Shown: positions 35,726 through 45,875 of the stretch, one piece after another
Numbering within the stretch: position 1 is the stretch's first letter
How the letters are laid out: every line of letters starts with the position of its first letter
NCBI RefSeq assembly: GCF_002939305.1
Contig: NZ_MVDI01000010.1
Location: 62,001 to 126,000, forward strand
Source: Chroococcidiopsis sp. TS-821
Lineage (GTDB): Bacteria; Cyanobacteriota; Cyanobacteriia; Cyanobacteriales; Chroococcidiopsidaceae
Reading direction: 5' to 3'
Length of the DNA stretch: 64,000 nt
The notes under the pieces: model-generated
The model's database searches: none
Told to the model about the DNA's origin: nothing
The model's input: only the letters and a program-made list of their open reading frames with translations
Made by a program: the position numbers and the translations under genes

Positions 35726-37880
35726 GACTACCAAGAACTTCCCAGGGAAATTTCGCCTGCGCACAACCTTGGTAGCGCCCTTCGTGTTGCAAATTATTGC
35801 CGCCTTCGGGTTGGTGGGATGGATTGCTTACCGCAGTGGACAACAGGCTGTCAATGACGTCGCCAGTCAACTTCGTACCGAACTCACTTATCGAATTACG
35901 GAAAGGCTAGAATCCTACGTTGCAATCCCTAAGGCGATCAATCGCTTGAATGCGATCGCGTTTGCGCAGGGAGATATTGATGTCAGCAACCCCAGGGGCG
36001 AACACCTCTTTTGGCAGCAAATGCAGATTTACCCAACCCTAAGCTTTGTGTATTGTGGAGATGAGCAGGGAGGCTTTTTTGGCGTCAGGAGGTTTGCAGA
36101 GCAAAACCGCACAGATGTTGTTCTGCAATTGAGCAATTCTGATACAAACTTTATTCGCCAAGGTTTCGGCTTCGACGCGCGAGGTAATCGCACAGTACCA
36201 ATGGGCAACTTCGACAAACCCTTTGACCCGCGAGTGCGCCCCTGGTATCAAGCAGCAAAAGCAGCAGGTGGGGAAGTTTGGAGTGAAATCTACCTTGCCT
36301 TTTCCACTTTGTTTCCTACGGTGACAGCAAGTATTCCGGTTTACGATCAAAACAATTCTCTGATTGGAGCCTGTGGAACTGACTTTTTCTTGCCCCAAGA
36401 GTTGAGTCTGTTCTTGCAAAATTTAGAGATTGGTAAGACAGGTACGGCATTTATTATGGAGCGATCGGGACGATTGGTCGCTACTTCGTCTGTAGAACCG
36501 ATGGTAATAGGGGAAGGAGAAGAGAGTGAACGGCTATTGGCAACGGCTAGCACTAATTCAATCATTCGAGCCACAGCCGAGGATCTCAATCGTCGTTTTA
36601 GCAATCTCAACGAAATTCAATCTGTTCAACAACTCGATTTCAGCCTGAATAGAGAACGGCAATACATCCAGGTGGTTCCCTTCCAGGATGGCAATTTGGA
36701 CTGGTTGGTGGTTCTGACCATTCCTGAATCAGATTTCATGGCACAGATCAATGCCAGTCGGCGTAATGCCTTGTGGTTAAGCTTAGTAACGTTGGCTTTG
36801 GCGATCGCCATCGGTATTTTCACTTCTCGTTGGGTCACTAAACCGATTTACCGAGTCTCCCACGCTTCTGACAAGCTGGCTCAAGGCGAACTCAATCAGT
36901 ATGTGAAACCCAGTTTCATTACTGAACTTGATACGCTGGCAAGTTCCTTCAACACGATGGCGAAGCAACTGAAGGAATCATTTGATGCACTGCGACAAAG
37001 TGAAGCAACAAACCGCGCCATTGTCACAGCCATCCCTGATTTAATGATCCGTGCCAAAGGAGATGGAACCTATTTGGATATTATCGGTAGCGATCGCTTA
37101 CGGGGAGTGCACGGAGTCAGACAATTTAGTCCTGGTAGAACTGTGCAAGAATCACTTCCGCCCGATTTGGCTAACCAGCGAATGCATTATATCCAGCAAG
37201 CCTTAGCTACAGGTGAATTACAGATTTACGAGCAACGCATCACGATAAACGAGCAAACCCAGGATGAAGAAGTCAGAATTTTAGTATTGGGAGACGATGA
37301 AGTATTGGTTATGGTGCGCGATATTACCGATCGCAAGCAAGCCGAAGAATCGTTACGTATCGCCGAAGAAAACTATCGCAGCATCTTTGAAAATGCTCTA
37401 GAGGGCATCTTTCAATCCAGCCCTGAAGGTCGATTCATTAACGTGAATCCAGCATTAGCAAAGATTTATGGTTATGATTCTCCCAGCGAGATGCTTGAAA
37501 GCATCACCGACATTGGTAAGCAGCTTTATGTCGATCCAGAAAAACGGTTTGAATTCAAAACATTGCTAGAAAAGCAAGATGCGGCAATAGATTTTGAATA
37601 CCGTTGCTATTGCAAAGATGGCAGTATCATTTGGATACAGATTGATGCCCGCGCTGTCAAAGACAACAGTGGTAAGGTTCTCTACTACGAAGGCATTGTG
37701 CAAGATATTACAGACCGCAAACGGCGCGAAGATGAACTGAGACGACAATTAGAAGAGTTGAGAATTGAAATTGACCAGAAAACTCGGGAAAAAGAAGTAG
37801 CAATGCTGACTGAAAGTAGCTACTTTCAGGAAGTGCAGCAAGAAATAGCAGAAGTAGACTTGGATGAATTTTGGAGTTAA
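35715..37880 (+). CDS. Membrane dCache-HAMP-PAS-PAS sensor without an output domain
   Basis: A 721-residue inner-membrane sensor. Membrane span 1 is at about 19-40, with a periplasmic double-Cache domain from about 41 to 345, span 2 at about 352-372, HAMP at about 373-426 and PAS domains at about 440-555 and 565-685. A short acidic C-terminal helix ends '[18 protein letters not shown]'. No kinase, cyclase, phosphodiesterase or methyl-accepting domain exists. In the dCache, Arg175, Trp177 and Tyr178 ('VRPWYQAA'), Tyr193 and Asp223 fit the spacing of the amino-acid-binding motif described for PctA-like sensors, with Phe170 where Tyr is usual. Lying beside glutaminase, it may sense an external amino acid. 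The start at 35715 (after GGGG) is preferred to 35694 or 35706. Confidence 0.8.
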   Translation: MTGKTTKNFPGKFRLRTTLVAPFVLQIIAAFGLVGWIAYRSGQQAVNDVASQLRTELTYRITERLESYVAIPKAINRLNAIAFAQGDIDVSNPRGEHLFWQQMQIYPTLSFVYCGDEQGGFFGVRRFAEQNRTDVVLQLSNSDTNFIRQGFGFDARGNRTVPMGNFDKPFDPRVRPWYQAAKAAGGEVWSEIYLAFSTLFPTVTASIPVYDQNNSLIGACGTDFFLPQELSLFLQNLEIGKTGTAFIMERSGRLVATSSVEPMVIGEGEESERLLATASTNSIIRATAEDLNRRFSNLNEIQSVQQLDFSLNRERQYIQVVPFQDGNLDWLVVLTIPESDFMAQINASRRNALWLSLVTLALAIAIGIFTSRWVTKPIYRVSHASDKLAQGELNQYVKPSFITELDTLASSFNTMAKQLKESFDALRQSEATNRAIVTAIPDLMIRAKGDGTYLDIIGSDRLRGVHGVRQFSPGRTVQESLPPDLANQRMHYIQQALATGELQIYEQRITINEQTQDEEVRILVLGDDEVLVMVRDITDRKQAEESLRIAEENYRSIFENALEGIFQSSPEGRFINVNPALAKIYGYDSPSEMLESITDIGKQLYVDPEKRFEFKTLLEKQDAAIDFEYRCYCKDGSIIWIQIDARAVKDNSGKVLYYEGIVQDITDRKRREDELRRQLEELRIEIDQKTREKEVAMLTESSYFQEVQQEIAEVDLDEFWS

Positions 37881-37888
37881 AGGATCAT

Positions 37889-37921
37889 CTTGCAATATTT
37901 GCAATATTGGCAAGGTTTTTT
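37889..37921 (+). terminator. Rho-independent terminator of the ParA-glsA-sensor operon
   Basis: CTTGC/GCAAG and AATATT/AATATT form a stem with a single bulged G and a three-base loop, followed by six T. It lies 8 bases after the sensor stop, defining the operon's 3' end. Confidence 0.75.
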
Positions 37922-38055
37922 GCGCTAATCCATGAAATAGAGTGCTTGTGTATAACTAAGTCCGGAGCAGACTAACATCCCTTTTATTTTTACTTTGGTA
38001 ACCCCTGCCATAAACTTCTACTCATATTTCTTCTTTAATTATCTTTATCCTATTT

Positions 38056-38208
38056 TTAGTGAAATGGTATTAAACCGCCTGTACTGCAACCCAAATCGAG
38101 AAGGCGATCGCCCTGTTGTAGTGCAAGTAATTCTATTAAATCTGTTGCTAATTCTGAGACGAATGCATGGTTGCGATCGTAGAGTTGAGCATCCCATTGA
38201 TTCGGCAT
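38056..38208 (-). pseudogene. Relic of a SAM-dependent methyltransferase
   Basis: From the ATG at 38208 the minus strand reads 'MPNQWDAQLYDRNHAFVSEL', then 'ATDLIELLALQQGDRLLDLG' and 'CSTGGLIPFH', then stops. This is the start of a class I methyltransferase including motif I ('LLDLGCSTG', normally D-x-G-C-G-T-G), cut off at about 50 of 250 codons. Ser in place of the second motif Gly and the early stop point to decay. A plus-strand ORF here (37995-38249) is only its shadow. Confidence 0.65.
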
Positions 38209-38269
38209 TTATTTTTATTAATTTATCTACTTTATTAACACCATTTTAGGATACTAAACTAGCTGCGTT

Positions 38270-38696
38270 TTACCAAAATTTTTCTATGTCGAGTATAAAT
38301 CTAGGGAAGACATCTTCTTCTGACAAAGTAGCAGGAGATTGTATCACTTCGACTTCTTGATTTGAGCGATAAATTTCAACTTTTGTTCTTGAATCAAGCT
38401 ATTCCAGCGTTCTAATTTTAATCACGAAGCATCTGGTCTGCACCATTAGGAAGTTTGAAACCACTAGAAGCATCGAATACTAAACCAAGTTGAGTTTGAT
38501 TATTCCACAACCAAAGTTGTGCAGTTATTCCAGCATTACGTTTGCCAGTTTCTCCTCCTGTAGGTGACATAATAATTAATTCTCCAGCAGCTGTGCGTTC
38601 AAGCCGTAAGTCTCGGTTTGCTTGGCATAGCTGAAAAAATTGCTCGTCAGTAGTTAGTTCGATAGCAGGCTTGAGATTGAGTATCAAGGATGTCAT
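38270..38696 (-). pseudogene. Relic of an Uma2-family (DUF820) endonuclease-like gene
   Basis: The minus strand from the ATG at 38696 reads a normal Uma2 N terminus ('LIIMSPTGGETGKRNAGIT', 'GLVFDASSGFKLPNGADQ') for about 90 codons and stops at 38418. Downstream, in other frames, come 'KLERWNSLIQEQK' and then the family's C terminus 'VEIYRSNQEVEVIQSPATLS', followed by 'EEDVFPRFILDIEKFW' to the stop at 38270. The middle third, which holds the catalytic P-D...E-L...K core of this PD-(D/E)XK fold, is deleted, and at least two frame changes are present. It is therefore a non-functional remnant. Uma2 genes are highly multiplied in cyanobacteria. Confidence 0.78.
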
Positions 38697-38709
38697 TTGA
38701 TGCTTTATC

Positions 38710-38749
38710 CCAAAAAGAAAATAGTAGGATAGGAAATGCCTACCCTACT
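38710..38749 (-). terminator. Rho-independent terminator of chlH
   Basis: On the minus strand an 11-base stem (bases 38739-38749 with 38723-38733, one G-U pair) has a 5-base loop and is followed by a T-rich run (ATTTTCTTTTT). It lies 26 bases after the chlH stop. Confidence 0.8.
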
Positions 38750-38774
38750 CATTAGTCTATTTTTCAATTAAGAT

Positions 38775-41700
38775 CTACTCGATTCCCTCAATGCGGTCTT
38801 CGACTTCTTGATACAACTCGCGGAGGAGTTCGAGATTACTTTCACTCGTTTCCCAATAGCCGCGTCCGTTGACTTCTAATAAAGTGGCGACAACTTTACG
38901 GAATGAATGCGGATTGAGATTCATTAACCGCTGACGCATCGCTTCATCTTGGATAAATGTGGCGTTGGTATCCTCATAAATCCAGTTATCCACCGCGCCA
39001 GCTGTTGCACTCCAACCCATTGTATTGACAAGGCGCTTCGAGAGTTCGCGAACACCTTCGTAGCCGTGACTCAACATTCCCTCGTACCACTTGGGATTGA
39101 GTAATTTGGTACGGGCGTCGAGACGTACGGTTTCGGATAAAGTGCGAACCTGCGCGTTTGCGGTTGTTGTATCTGCGATGTAAGCTGCTGGAGTCTTACC
39201 ATCGCCGCGTAAACTTGCGACTACTTTAGTAGGATCGGAGTCAAAATAGTGCGATACGTCTGTAAGGCTAATTTCCGAAGAATCGAGGTTTTGGAAGGTG
39301 ACTTCTGCAGTTTTTAAAGCACTTTCAAAAATCTTCCGCGACTCTTCCATTGTGCCAGGGTTATCGGAGGTGAAGGCGAAAGATTTACGCTTGAGATACA
39401 TTTCCTGTAACTCGGCTTCGCTTTCCCACGTGCTGTTTTCGACGGCTAAGTTGATATTAGATGAATAAGAACCCGAAGCATTCGAGAAGACGCGGGTAGC
39501 AGCTTGACGCAAATTGATCCCCATTTCCTCGGCTTGTTGCATCGCGTGTTTGCGGATGAAGTTCATCGATGGTGGTTCGTCGGCTTCCGCTGCCATTTTG
39601 ACAGCTTGATCGAGCAAGTTCATTTGGTTGATGAACAAGTCGCGAAACACACCAGAACAGTTAACAACCACATCGATGCGCGGACGTCCTAATTCTTCTA
39701 ACGGAATGAGTTCAAGTTTATTTACTCTTCCCAAAGCATCAGGAACAGGGCGCACGCCCACCATCCATAGAATTTGTGCGAGGGATTCGCCATAGGTTTT
39801 GATGTTGTCAGTACCCCAGAGGACACACGCGATCGTCTCAGGATATTGACCGCCATTATCTGCTTTTTGTCGTGCAATTAGGCGATCGACAACAATTTTG
39901 GCAGATTGTACCGCAGCAGTTGTGGGAATCGATTGCGGATCGAGGGCGTGGATGTTTTTGCCAGTGGGAAGCACATCAGGATTGCGAATCGGATCGCCGC
40001 CAGGTCCAGGAAGGACATATTCGCCTTCGAGGGCTTTGAGTAAGGCACCCAGTTCGTTATCAGCGACAATTTGCTGTAAGCAGAATTCGAGATACTCGAA
40101 CAGCGGTTTCAACGCTTGGGGGTCAACTTTGGGGTAGCCTGCTTGATGCAGTGCTTCTAACCAAGGCTCTTTTTTACCCATGTTGAAGAAATTGAGTTTA
40201 GAAACCTTGGAAACTCGTCCATCTGCGTCGGTTTGGGCTTTGACTAAAGCGCTGACAGCATCGCGCGTTGCGAGCGTGATTTCTTGCAGCAATTGCACAT
40301 CTTCGAGAATACCGCGATCGCTATTACGATAAATTTCATCAATATCGCGACCAATGCTATTGGCAACAATCCGAGGTAGACTCAGAATTTCTTCTTCTGG
40401 GCGGTCGAGTCCGGCGATATTTACTAAAGTGGCGATCGCTTCTTCTGCTGTCGGTGGCTTACCAATCACGTGCAAACCACACGGTAAAAGTCGCGACTCG
40501 ATTTCCATCAGCTTACGATACACCGAACCGACAATTGTATCGCGTTCCTCCGCCGACATATCTTTCGCATCGATTTCGGGTAAAGCAATATCTTTATCCA
40601 AGTTGACAATGCGACACTTATCCATAATCGTATTGACGATCGGGATACCGCGTCCGCTATCTTTGAGCGTTTGATACGAAGCGATCAGTTCGCTCAGTTC
40701 TTTTAATCCTTTATATAACCCAGCGTTTTCCGCAGGAGGAGTTAGGTAAGAGATCGTTTCCGCGTAGCTGCGGCGTTTGGCAATTGTGGCTTCGCTGGGG
40801 TTATTTGCTGCGTAGTAGTAGATGTTAGGAATCGTACCAATTAAGTTATCGGGATAGCACTCGCCAGACATCCCAATCTGTTTTCCTGGCATGAATTCTA
40901 ACGAACCATGCGTGCCAAAGTGCAACACCGCGTCAGCTTGCCAAACACGCTCTAAGTACGTGTAGTATGCTGCAAAACCGTGATGGGGACTTGCGGAGCG
41001 CGAGAACAACAACCGCATCGGATCGCCTTCGTAACCGAATGTTGGCTGTACGCCGATAAAGACATTCCCAAAGTGTTTGCCGTAAATCAGCAGATTTTGC
41101 CCGTCGCTATTAAGATGTCCTGGCGGTGGTCCCCAGTTTTCCTCTAATCTTTCTGAATAAGGTGTTAGCTCCTCGTACTGAGGAACGGACATCCGATAGG
41201 CAATATTTAATTCAGGACTGCTGTACTGCGCTTGCGCGTCGTGAATCACTTCTTGCATCAACTTTTCAGCGGACTCTGGCAAGTTCTGCACGTCGTAGCC
41301 ATTGCGCTGCAATGCCTGCATGACTTCGTAAATTGAGCCGAAGACATCAAGATACGCCGCTGTTCCTACATTACCTTTATCCGGTGGGAAACTAAAGACA
41401 GTAATTGCCACGCGCTTTTGTAGTTTCGGTTTGCGGCGCAAGTTTGCCCATTTTAATGCTCGTTGCGCGACAGCTTCGATGCGATCTTGTAAGGCGATCG
41501 CTTTTCCGGTTGTGCCGTCTCTGCCTGATAAAATAATTGGTTCAATCGCACCATCGAGTTCAGGAATCGCAATCTGTAATGCCACTTGAATCGGGTGCAA
41601 TCCTAAATCGCTATCTTGCCACTCTTCGGTCGTTTGAAACACTAATGGCAATGCCACCATATACGGACGATTCAAACGCTTGAGCGATTCAATTGCTTTG

Positions 41701-42752
41701 GGATGATCTTGTCTAGCTGGACCTCCCACTAACGCAAAACCTGTCAGCGATACTACTGTATCCACCAGTGGCACAGGTGTTTTTGCGGTTGGTTCGTAGA
41801 AGTAAGCATCCACAGGTTTAGAAAAATCTAAACCGCCAGCAAATACGGCAATGACTCGCGCGCCCATTGCTTCGATTTCTTGCACCATAGCGACATAGTG
41901 CGCGTCATCACCTGTGACAAGGTGCGTGCGCTGCAACACTAAGCCAACGCACGGGGCTAGAGGATCTTTGAGGTCCGCGGGGATATCCTTGCGGCTGTTG
42001 TACCAGTTGAGGTATTCTTTAACATCCTCAAACATGTGTGGTGCTAAAGGATGCCAAATCCCCATTTCCGGATACGTTACGGGATCTTGGAAGTTCACCT
42101 TTTGCTGTAATGAAGGTACATATTTATCTGCCAGCATCAGCAAAAAGTTTTCCAAGTTTTCTGGCGAGCCACCTAACCAATACTGAAAGCTCAACATAAA
42201 GTTACGCGCATCTTGTGCTTTGTCAATCGGCAGATACTTCAGCACTTTTGGTAGCGTTTGCAACAGCTTGAGCATTCCATCTTGGAACGATGAGCCAGAT
42301 TTTTCTTTACGCTTGCGCATAAATTGAGCGATCGCACTTTTCGATTGTCCTAACTGTGCCATCGAGAAGCTACCCATTTTATTGAGACGCATCACTTGCG
42401 GCATCGAAGGAAAGACAACCGCTGCATCTAAGCGATCGCGGTGCGGTTCAACTGCGGCAACAACTTTTTCTGCTAAATCTTCGATAAAAATTAATGAAGC
42501 GATAAATATATTTGCCTCGGCAACGTCACGTTTGAAGTCCTCGTAGTTTCCTGCATCTCGGAGTTCTTCAACCAAGTAGCCGCTAATTTCAATAGCCACA
42601 GATGTGTTCTTTGCATTAATCGCGCGCACTGCTTGCGATAACGCACTTTGGTACTGTGACTCAAGCACGACATAGACCACCTTGATTAAAGAACGTCCCT
42701 GGAGATTTTCAGGAGCGATGTGACGAATGGTGGACTTGACGTGTGTAAACAT
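38775..42752 (-). CDS. chlH: Magnesium chelatase subunit H
   Basis: A 1325-residue porphyrin-binding subunit that, with ChlI and ChlD, inserts Mg2+ into protoporphyrin IX, the first committed step of chlorophyll synthesis. The full cobN/Mg-chelatase domain is present. Recognisable segments are '[19 protein letters not shown]' (about 234-252), '[20 protein letters not shown]' and '[20 protein letters not shown]' (central His-rich region), '[18 protein letters not shown]', '[20 protein letters not shown]' and the C-terminal '[21 protein letters not shown]'. Length matches cyanobacterial ChlH (about 1330). It is divergent from the LpxB-like gene and ends in a strong terminator; other chelatase subunits are not in the window. 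Confidence 0.97.
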   Translation of the reverse strand: MFTHVKSTIRHIAPENLQGRSLIKVVYVVLESQYQSALSQAVRAINAKNTSVAIEISGYLVEELRDAGNYEDFKRDVAEANIFIASLIFIEDLAEKVVAAVEPHRDRLDAAVVFPSMPQVMRLNKMGSFSMAQLGQSKSAIAQFMRKRKEKSGSSFQDGMLKLLQTLPKVLKYLPIDKAQDARNFMLSFQYWLGGSPENLENFLLMLADKYVPSLQQKVNFQDPVTYPEMGIWHPLAPHMFEDVKEYLNWYNSRKDIPADLKDPLAPCVGLVLQRTHLVTGDDAHYVAMVQEIEAMGARVIAVFAGGLDFSKPVDAYFYEPTAKTPVPLVDTVVSLTGFALVGGPARQDHPKAIESLKRLNRPYMVALPLVFQTTEEWQDSDLGLHPIQVALQIAIPELDGAIEPIILSGRDGTTGKAIALQDRIEAVAQRALKWANLRRKPKLQKRVAITVFSFPPDKGNVGTAAYLDVFGSIYEVMQALQRNGYDVQNLPESAEKLMQEVIHDAQAQYSSPELNIAYRMSVPQYEELTPYSERLEENWGPPPGHLNSDGQNLLIYGKHFGNVFIGVQPTFGYEGDPMRLLFSRSASPHHGFAAYYTYLERVWQADAVLHFGTHGSLEFMPGKQIGMSGECYPDNLIGTIPNIYYYAANNPSEATIAKRRSYAETISYLTPPAENAGLYKGLKELSELIASYQTLKDSGRGIPIVNTIMDKCRIVNLDKDIALPEIDAKDMSAEERDTIVGSVYRKLMEIESRLLPCGLHVIGKPPTAEEAIATLVNIAGLDRPEEEILSLPRIVANSIGRDIDEIYRNSDRGILEDVQLLQEITLATRDAVSALVKAQTDADGRVSKVSKLNFFNMGKKEPWLEALHQAGYPKVDPQALKPLFEYLEFCLQQIVADNELGALLKALEGEYVLPGPGGDPIRNPDVLPTGKNIHALDPQSIPTTAAVQSAKIVVDRLIARQKADNGGQYPETIACVLWGTDNIKTYGESLAQILWMVGVRPVPDALGRVNKLELIPLEELGRPRIDVVVNCSGVFRDLFINQMNLLDQAVKMAAEADEPPSMNFIRKHAMQQAEEMGINLRQAATRVFSNASGSYSSNINLAVENSTWESEAELQEMYLKRKSFAFTSDNPGTMEESRKIFESALKTAEVTFQNLDSSEISLTDVSHYFDSDPTKVVASLRGDGKTPAAYIADTTTANAQVRTLSETVRLDARTKLLNPKWYEGMLSHGYEGVRELSKRLVNTMGWSATAGAVDNWIYEDTNATFIQDEAMRQRLMNLNPHSFRKVVATLLEVNGRGYWETSESNLELLRELYQEVEDRIEGIE

Positions 42753-43081
42753 TCAGGTAAGGCTCCTTATTAACAATGCGTGTTCTGTGTTCTCTTTTTT
42801 TAGGCTATGAAGTGTTTTTTACCAGAAAATGCTTACCTGTCGAGAATTTACGCGCTTAACTGACACAATTTGATAAATAAGTTGCAATAATTCTTCTTAT
42901 TTGTTGACAACTAATCAAGCATTAACTTCAGTCTAATTAATAAAAATTATCAGATATATAAGTAAAGTTATTTCATTTTTGTCAAAGTTGGTAACTGGTA
43001 ATTGGTCAAAGGTAATTGTCTGTATTCATTCCAATTCCCCATTACCCATTACCCATTACCCATTACCCTCGAAAGTAAGCT
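42753..43081. other. Divergent intergenic region of chlH and the LpxB-like gene
   Basis: About 330 bases, AT-rich near chlH (promoter side) and ending in heptanucleotide repeats (43038-43068). No gene or RNA is seen. Confidence 0.4.
43038..43068. repeat. Heptanucleotide tandem repeat CCCATTA
   Basis: Four perfect copies of CCCATTA (43038-43065) plus CCC, 13 bases before the next gene. Related single or double units (TAATGGGTAATTGG-like) occur near 5243, 8630-8700, 10360, 31140 and 42990, so this is a dispersed short repeat. Confidence 0.85.
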
Positions 43082-44323
43082 ATGCCAGAAATTGATATTT
43101 TAATTCTCTCAAACGGTCCAGGAGAAATTACAACGTGGGTACGTCCGGTTGTTAAAGCATTGCGTCAACAATTGGGAAATTCGACTCAAGTCCGCATTTC
43201 TGTCGTTTTGTCGCCATGTCCAAATGCAAGTGGTAAAGAAGCAGCGATCGCGCAAAGTTACCCAGAAGTCGATCGCGTCCAAGCTGCATCACATTTTTGG
43301 CGATTTCTTTTAACAGGTAAAACCGCAGAAAATTGGGATTGGCGAACGCATGGTGTCGTTCTTTTCTTGGGCGGGGATCAATTTTTTCCAGTTGCGATCG
43401 GTCAGCGTCTCGGCTACCGCACTGTCATTTATGCTGAATGGGATGCGCGGTGGTATCGCTGGATCGATCGCTTTGGCGTAATGAAAGCTGAACTACTTTC
43501 CCGTATTCCGGCGCAGTACTTGCATAAGTTTACGGTTGTTGGTGACTTGATGGCAGAAGTATCGCGAGGGGTAAAAGATGCAGGGTGCAAAGCGAGACAA
43601 AAACAGTTAATTGGGTTGTTACCAGGGTCAAAACCTGCAAAATTGAGTCAAGGTGTACCGTTATCATTGGCGATCGCGCAGCAGATTCACGCGCAAAAAC
43701 CAGAAACAGAATTTGTCATTCCTGTTGCGCCTACACTCGATTTAGAAACTCTAGCCAAGTTTGCCGATCCACAATTTAATTCGATGACCGAGCATTTTGG
43801 TGGTGTCAGTGCTGAATTAATCACAACTGCGGCGCGTCCATTTTTTAAAACAAACACCGGATTGCGTATCGAGTTAGAAACGCGATCGCCTGCGTATGAC
43901 TTACTCGCCGAGTGTAGTCTGTGCTTGACAACTGTCGGCGCAAATACAGCAGAGTTAGGCGCTTTAGCTGTGCCAATGATTGTATTACTACCTACGCAAC
44001 AACTCGATGCCATGCGGGCTTGGGATGGACTTCCAGGACTATTTGCAAATTTACCTGTTGTTGGCTCTAGCATGGCAAAAATTATTAATTGGCTCGCATT
44101 ACGACGCTTAGGTTTACTCGCATGGCCTAATATTTGGGCAAAGTCTGAAATTGTCCCCGAACTTGTCGGAAACCTGCAACCGCACGCTGTTGCGGAATTT
44201 GCCTTAGATTACTTGAACCATCCTGAAAAACTCGCAGCCATGCGCGAACAACTCCGTCGTATTCGCGGCGAATCTGGCGCAGCCCAAAAACTTGCAAGCA
44301 TCGTCAAAGAAGTTATTGATTAA
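43082..44323 (+). CDS. LpxB-like glycosyltransferase (lipid-A-disaccharide-synthase related)
   Basis: A 413-residue protein that resembles lipid A disaccharide synthase in outline: 'ILILSNGPGEITTWVRPVVK' at the N terminus, 'GLLPGSKPAKLSQGVPLSLA' (about 178-197) and 'SLCLTTVGANTAELGALAVP' near 280. The sequence is far from E. coli LpxB. It fits a cyanobacterial family often labelled 'lipid-A-disaccharide synthase-related', although many cyanobacteria lack conventional lipid A. A GT-B glycosyltransferase of unknown substrate, perhaps acting on an outer-membrane glycolipid, is the safest call. There is no signal peptide. It is divergent from chlH. Confidence 0.8.
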   Translation: MPEIDILILSNGPGEITTWVRPVVKALRQQLGNSTQVRISVVLSPCPNASGKEAAIAQSYPEVDRVQAASHFWRFLLTGKTAENWDWRTHGVVLFLGGDQFFPVAIGQRLGYRTVIYAEWDARWYRWIDRFGVMKAELLSRIPAQYLHKFTVVGDLMAEVSRGVKDAGCKARQKQLIGLLPGSKPAKLSQGVPLSLAIAQQIHAQKPETEFVIPVAPTLDLETLAKFADPQFNSMTEHFGGVSAELITTAARPFFKTNTGLRIELETRSPAYDLLAECSLCLTTVGANTAELGALAVPMIVLLPTQQLDAMRAWDGLPGLFANLPVVGSSMAKIINWLALRRLGLLAWPNIWAKSEIVPELVGNLQPHAVAEFALDYLNHPEKLAAMREQLRRIRGESGAAQKLASIVKEVID

Positions 44324-44328
44324 GAAAG

Positions 44329-44356
44329 AGGTCAGAAGTCAGAGGTCAGAGCTCAG
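44329..44356. repeat. Heptanucleotide repeat of AGGTCAG type
   Basis: Four adjacent 7-base units AGGTCAG, AAGTCAG, AGGTCAG, AGCTCAG directly after the LpxB-like gene. Similar sequence occurs near 51362 and 52443. Confidence 0.8.
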
Positions 44357-44520
44357 AGTTTTTAACAACAGAATTATCATGCGTTAGTGGTTTTGATTTA
44401 ACAAGCGTGAATTTCTTGATAGAAAACAAGTTAGGAGTCAGGATTTTATGAATGGATAGATTAAAGATGCGTATTGAAATAAGTTGTGATGCAACACTTA
44501 AGGTATCAATGAAGATTCTC

Positions 44521-44541
44521 TCACCCCTCACCCTTCACCCC
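44521..44541. repeat. Heptanucleotide repeat TCACCCC at a gene end
   Basis: Three 7-base units (TCACCCC, TCACCCT, TCACCCC) abut the stop codon of the minus-strand gene ending at 44541. Confidence 0.75.
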
Positions 44542-44933
44542 TAATCGCCGCGCGAAGACTGTCCGTCGCGTCGCCCTAACTCATAAACGCCGCAAGCCAT
44601 GCATGCGAGAATTCCCATGCTGATCGCCCAGCTTTTGCCAAGACTAATTTCAACACCATAGTTGCATAAGCTACCAACAATTAAAAACGGCACAATACTA
44701 AAAAGTGACGCGTAAAAGGCATTTTGTGACTCTCTGGCAATGCGGGTTTTTTCAAATTCTGTTTCACTACTGTACAGCGATCGCTCGGCAAAATTAAACC
44801 AGCGATTGAGTTGCTCGATTACCCACTCACTGACAGGCGAAAACCCCAAATACAATGCCAAAGACCACAAACTTGCGCCGGCGATCGTTGTGGCGTTGAT
44901 ATCGAATTGAAATGGAAAAATATCACTTAGCAT
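44541..44933 (-). CDS. Hypothetical membrane protein
   Basis: A 130-residue protein with about three hydrophobic segments: about 15-35 ('TTIAGASLWSLALYLGFSPV'), about 75-93 ('FYASLFSIVPFLIVGSLCNY') and about 100-118 ('WAISMGILACMACGVYELG'). Between the first two is a charged amphipathic stretch ('RWFNFAERSLYSSETEFEKT'). No family is recognised. The stop codon abuts a heptanucleotide repeat, and the divergent side is a 940-base region without genes. The codon style matches neighbours. Probably real; the function is unknown. Confidence 0.65.
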   Translation of the reverse strand: MLSDIFPFQFDINATTIAGASLWSLALYLGFSPVSEWVIEQLNRWFNFAERSLYSSETEFEKTRIARESQNAFYASLFSIVPFLIVGSLCNYGVEISLGKSWAISMGILACMACGVYELGRRDGQSSRGD

Positions 44934-45875
44934 GGTTCGCAGCGGTGCGCAGAGTCACCGAAGATCAACTTATGGCGTTTTCAGAATTTTAACGATAAAC
45001 TGGAGCTTTCACAAAATCGAACTGCCAATCTGTCAGCCTGCAATAAAAAATCAGTACATTTTTGTGTAAAATGTTATTAATAATACAGATTTTTTTTTGA
45101 AGATTATGCATACTCGCTCAGAGTTAAATAGTATTCTTTATTATTTACTGAGTTGAGGCAAGATGAATCCTCAGAAAAAATGCGGGGAACTAGCCAAGCG
45201 ATCGCATTTGCAGCCATAATTTTACGCTCAAAATCGCCAATTATAAAGTAGCTAGTGGGCACATAGCTTAAGAAGTTGCATCAATATGCAGCGTAATGGC
45301 AATGGTTGAGGTATTCAAGCTCGTCCTTTCTAGTAGTCAGCCTTAGAGATCATTTGCTACACAGCCAAAGAAACTATTGAAGAAAGCTTGAGTAAAGCGA
45401 TCGCAGAACTACAAAGTAGAACAACCTCAACTAGAATATGCGATTTAACTTCTTTAGAAAGTATTACTTGACTTTTAATGAAAATTAGCGAGCGCTGTCA
45501 AATCCGAGCAAAGACTATATGAAACTTCCCTAATTTTAGAAGAACTAGCCGCAAGCTGAATTTAAGCTTAAGTGTAACGCGCCTGCGTGCTGACAAAGAG
45601 TAAAATGCAGCGTAAGCGCTGTAGTCATGTCGCAGTGCCATCAATTGGATTTGGATAAGGTAAATTCACGTTGTTAGCAATAAAGCTTGAAGTAGGGCGA
45701 GTTAACCCAAAGTGAGATTTCACAATTGAGATCCCTTTTTAATATAGGAATCGAGGGCGATTGCACAACATAACCATAGCTCGATCGCTCATGAGTAAGA
45801 CGCGTTTATACTTGGCGCAAACTTGGCGATCGCGAAGTTTTTTACACGCGAGCCACATACGTAGGGAGAAGAAAC
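44934..45875. other. Long gene-poor region upstream of fbp with a possible coding remnant
   Basis: About 940 bases. In frame from 45337 to 45471 the DNA reads 'ALEIICYTAKETIEESLSKA' then 'IAELQSRTTSTRICDLTSLE' and stops. Further on, near 45495-45560, another short frame reads 'SAVKSEQRLYETSLILEELA'. These look like decayed coding sequence, but the family is not recognised. The rest seems non-coding; the fbp ribosome-binding site GGGAGAAG is at 45861-45868. Confidence 0.35.

Noticed and set aside
37995-38249. Plus-strand ORF of 84 codons
   Set aside because: The opposite strand encodes a recognisable methyltransferase N terminus; the plus-strand product is a shadow with no family features.
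43038-43068. CRISPR-like repeat
   Set aside because: Seven-base direct tandem units with no spacers; a microsatellite-type repeat.
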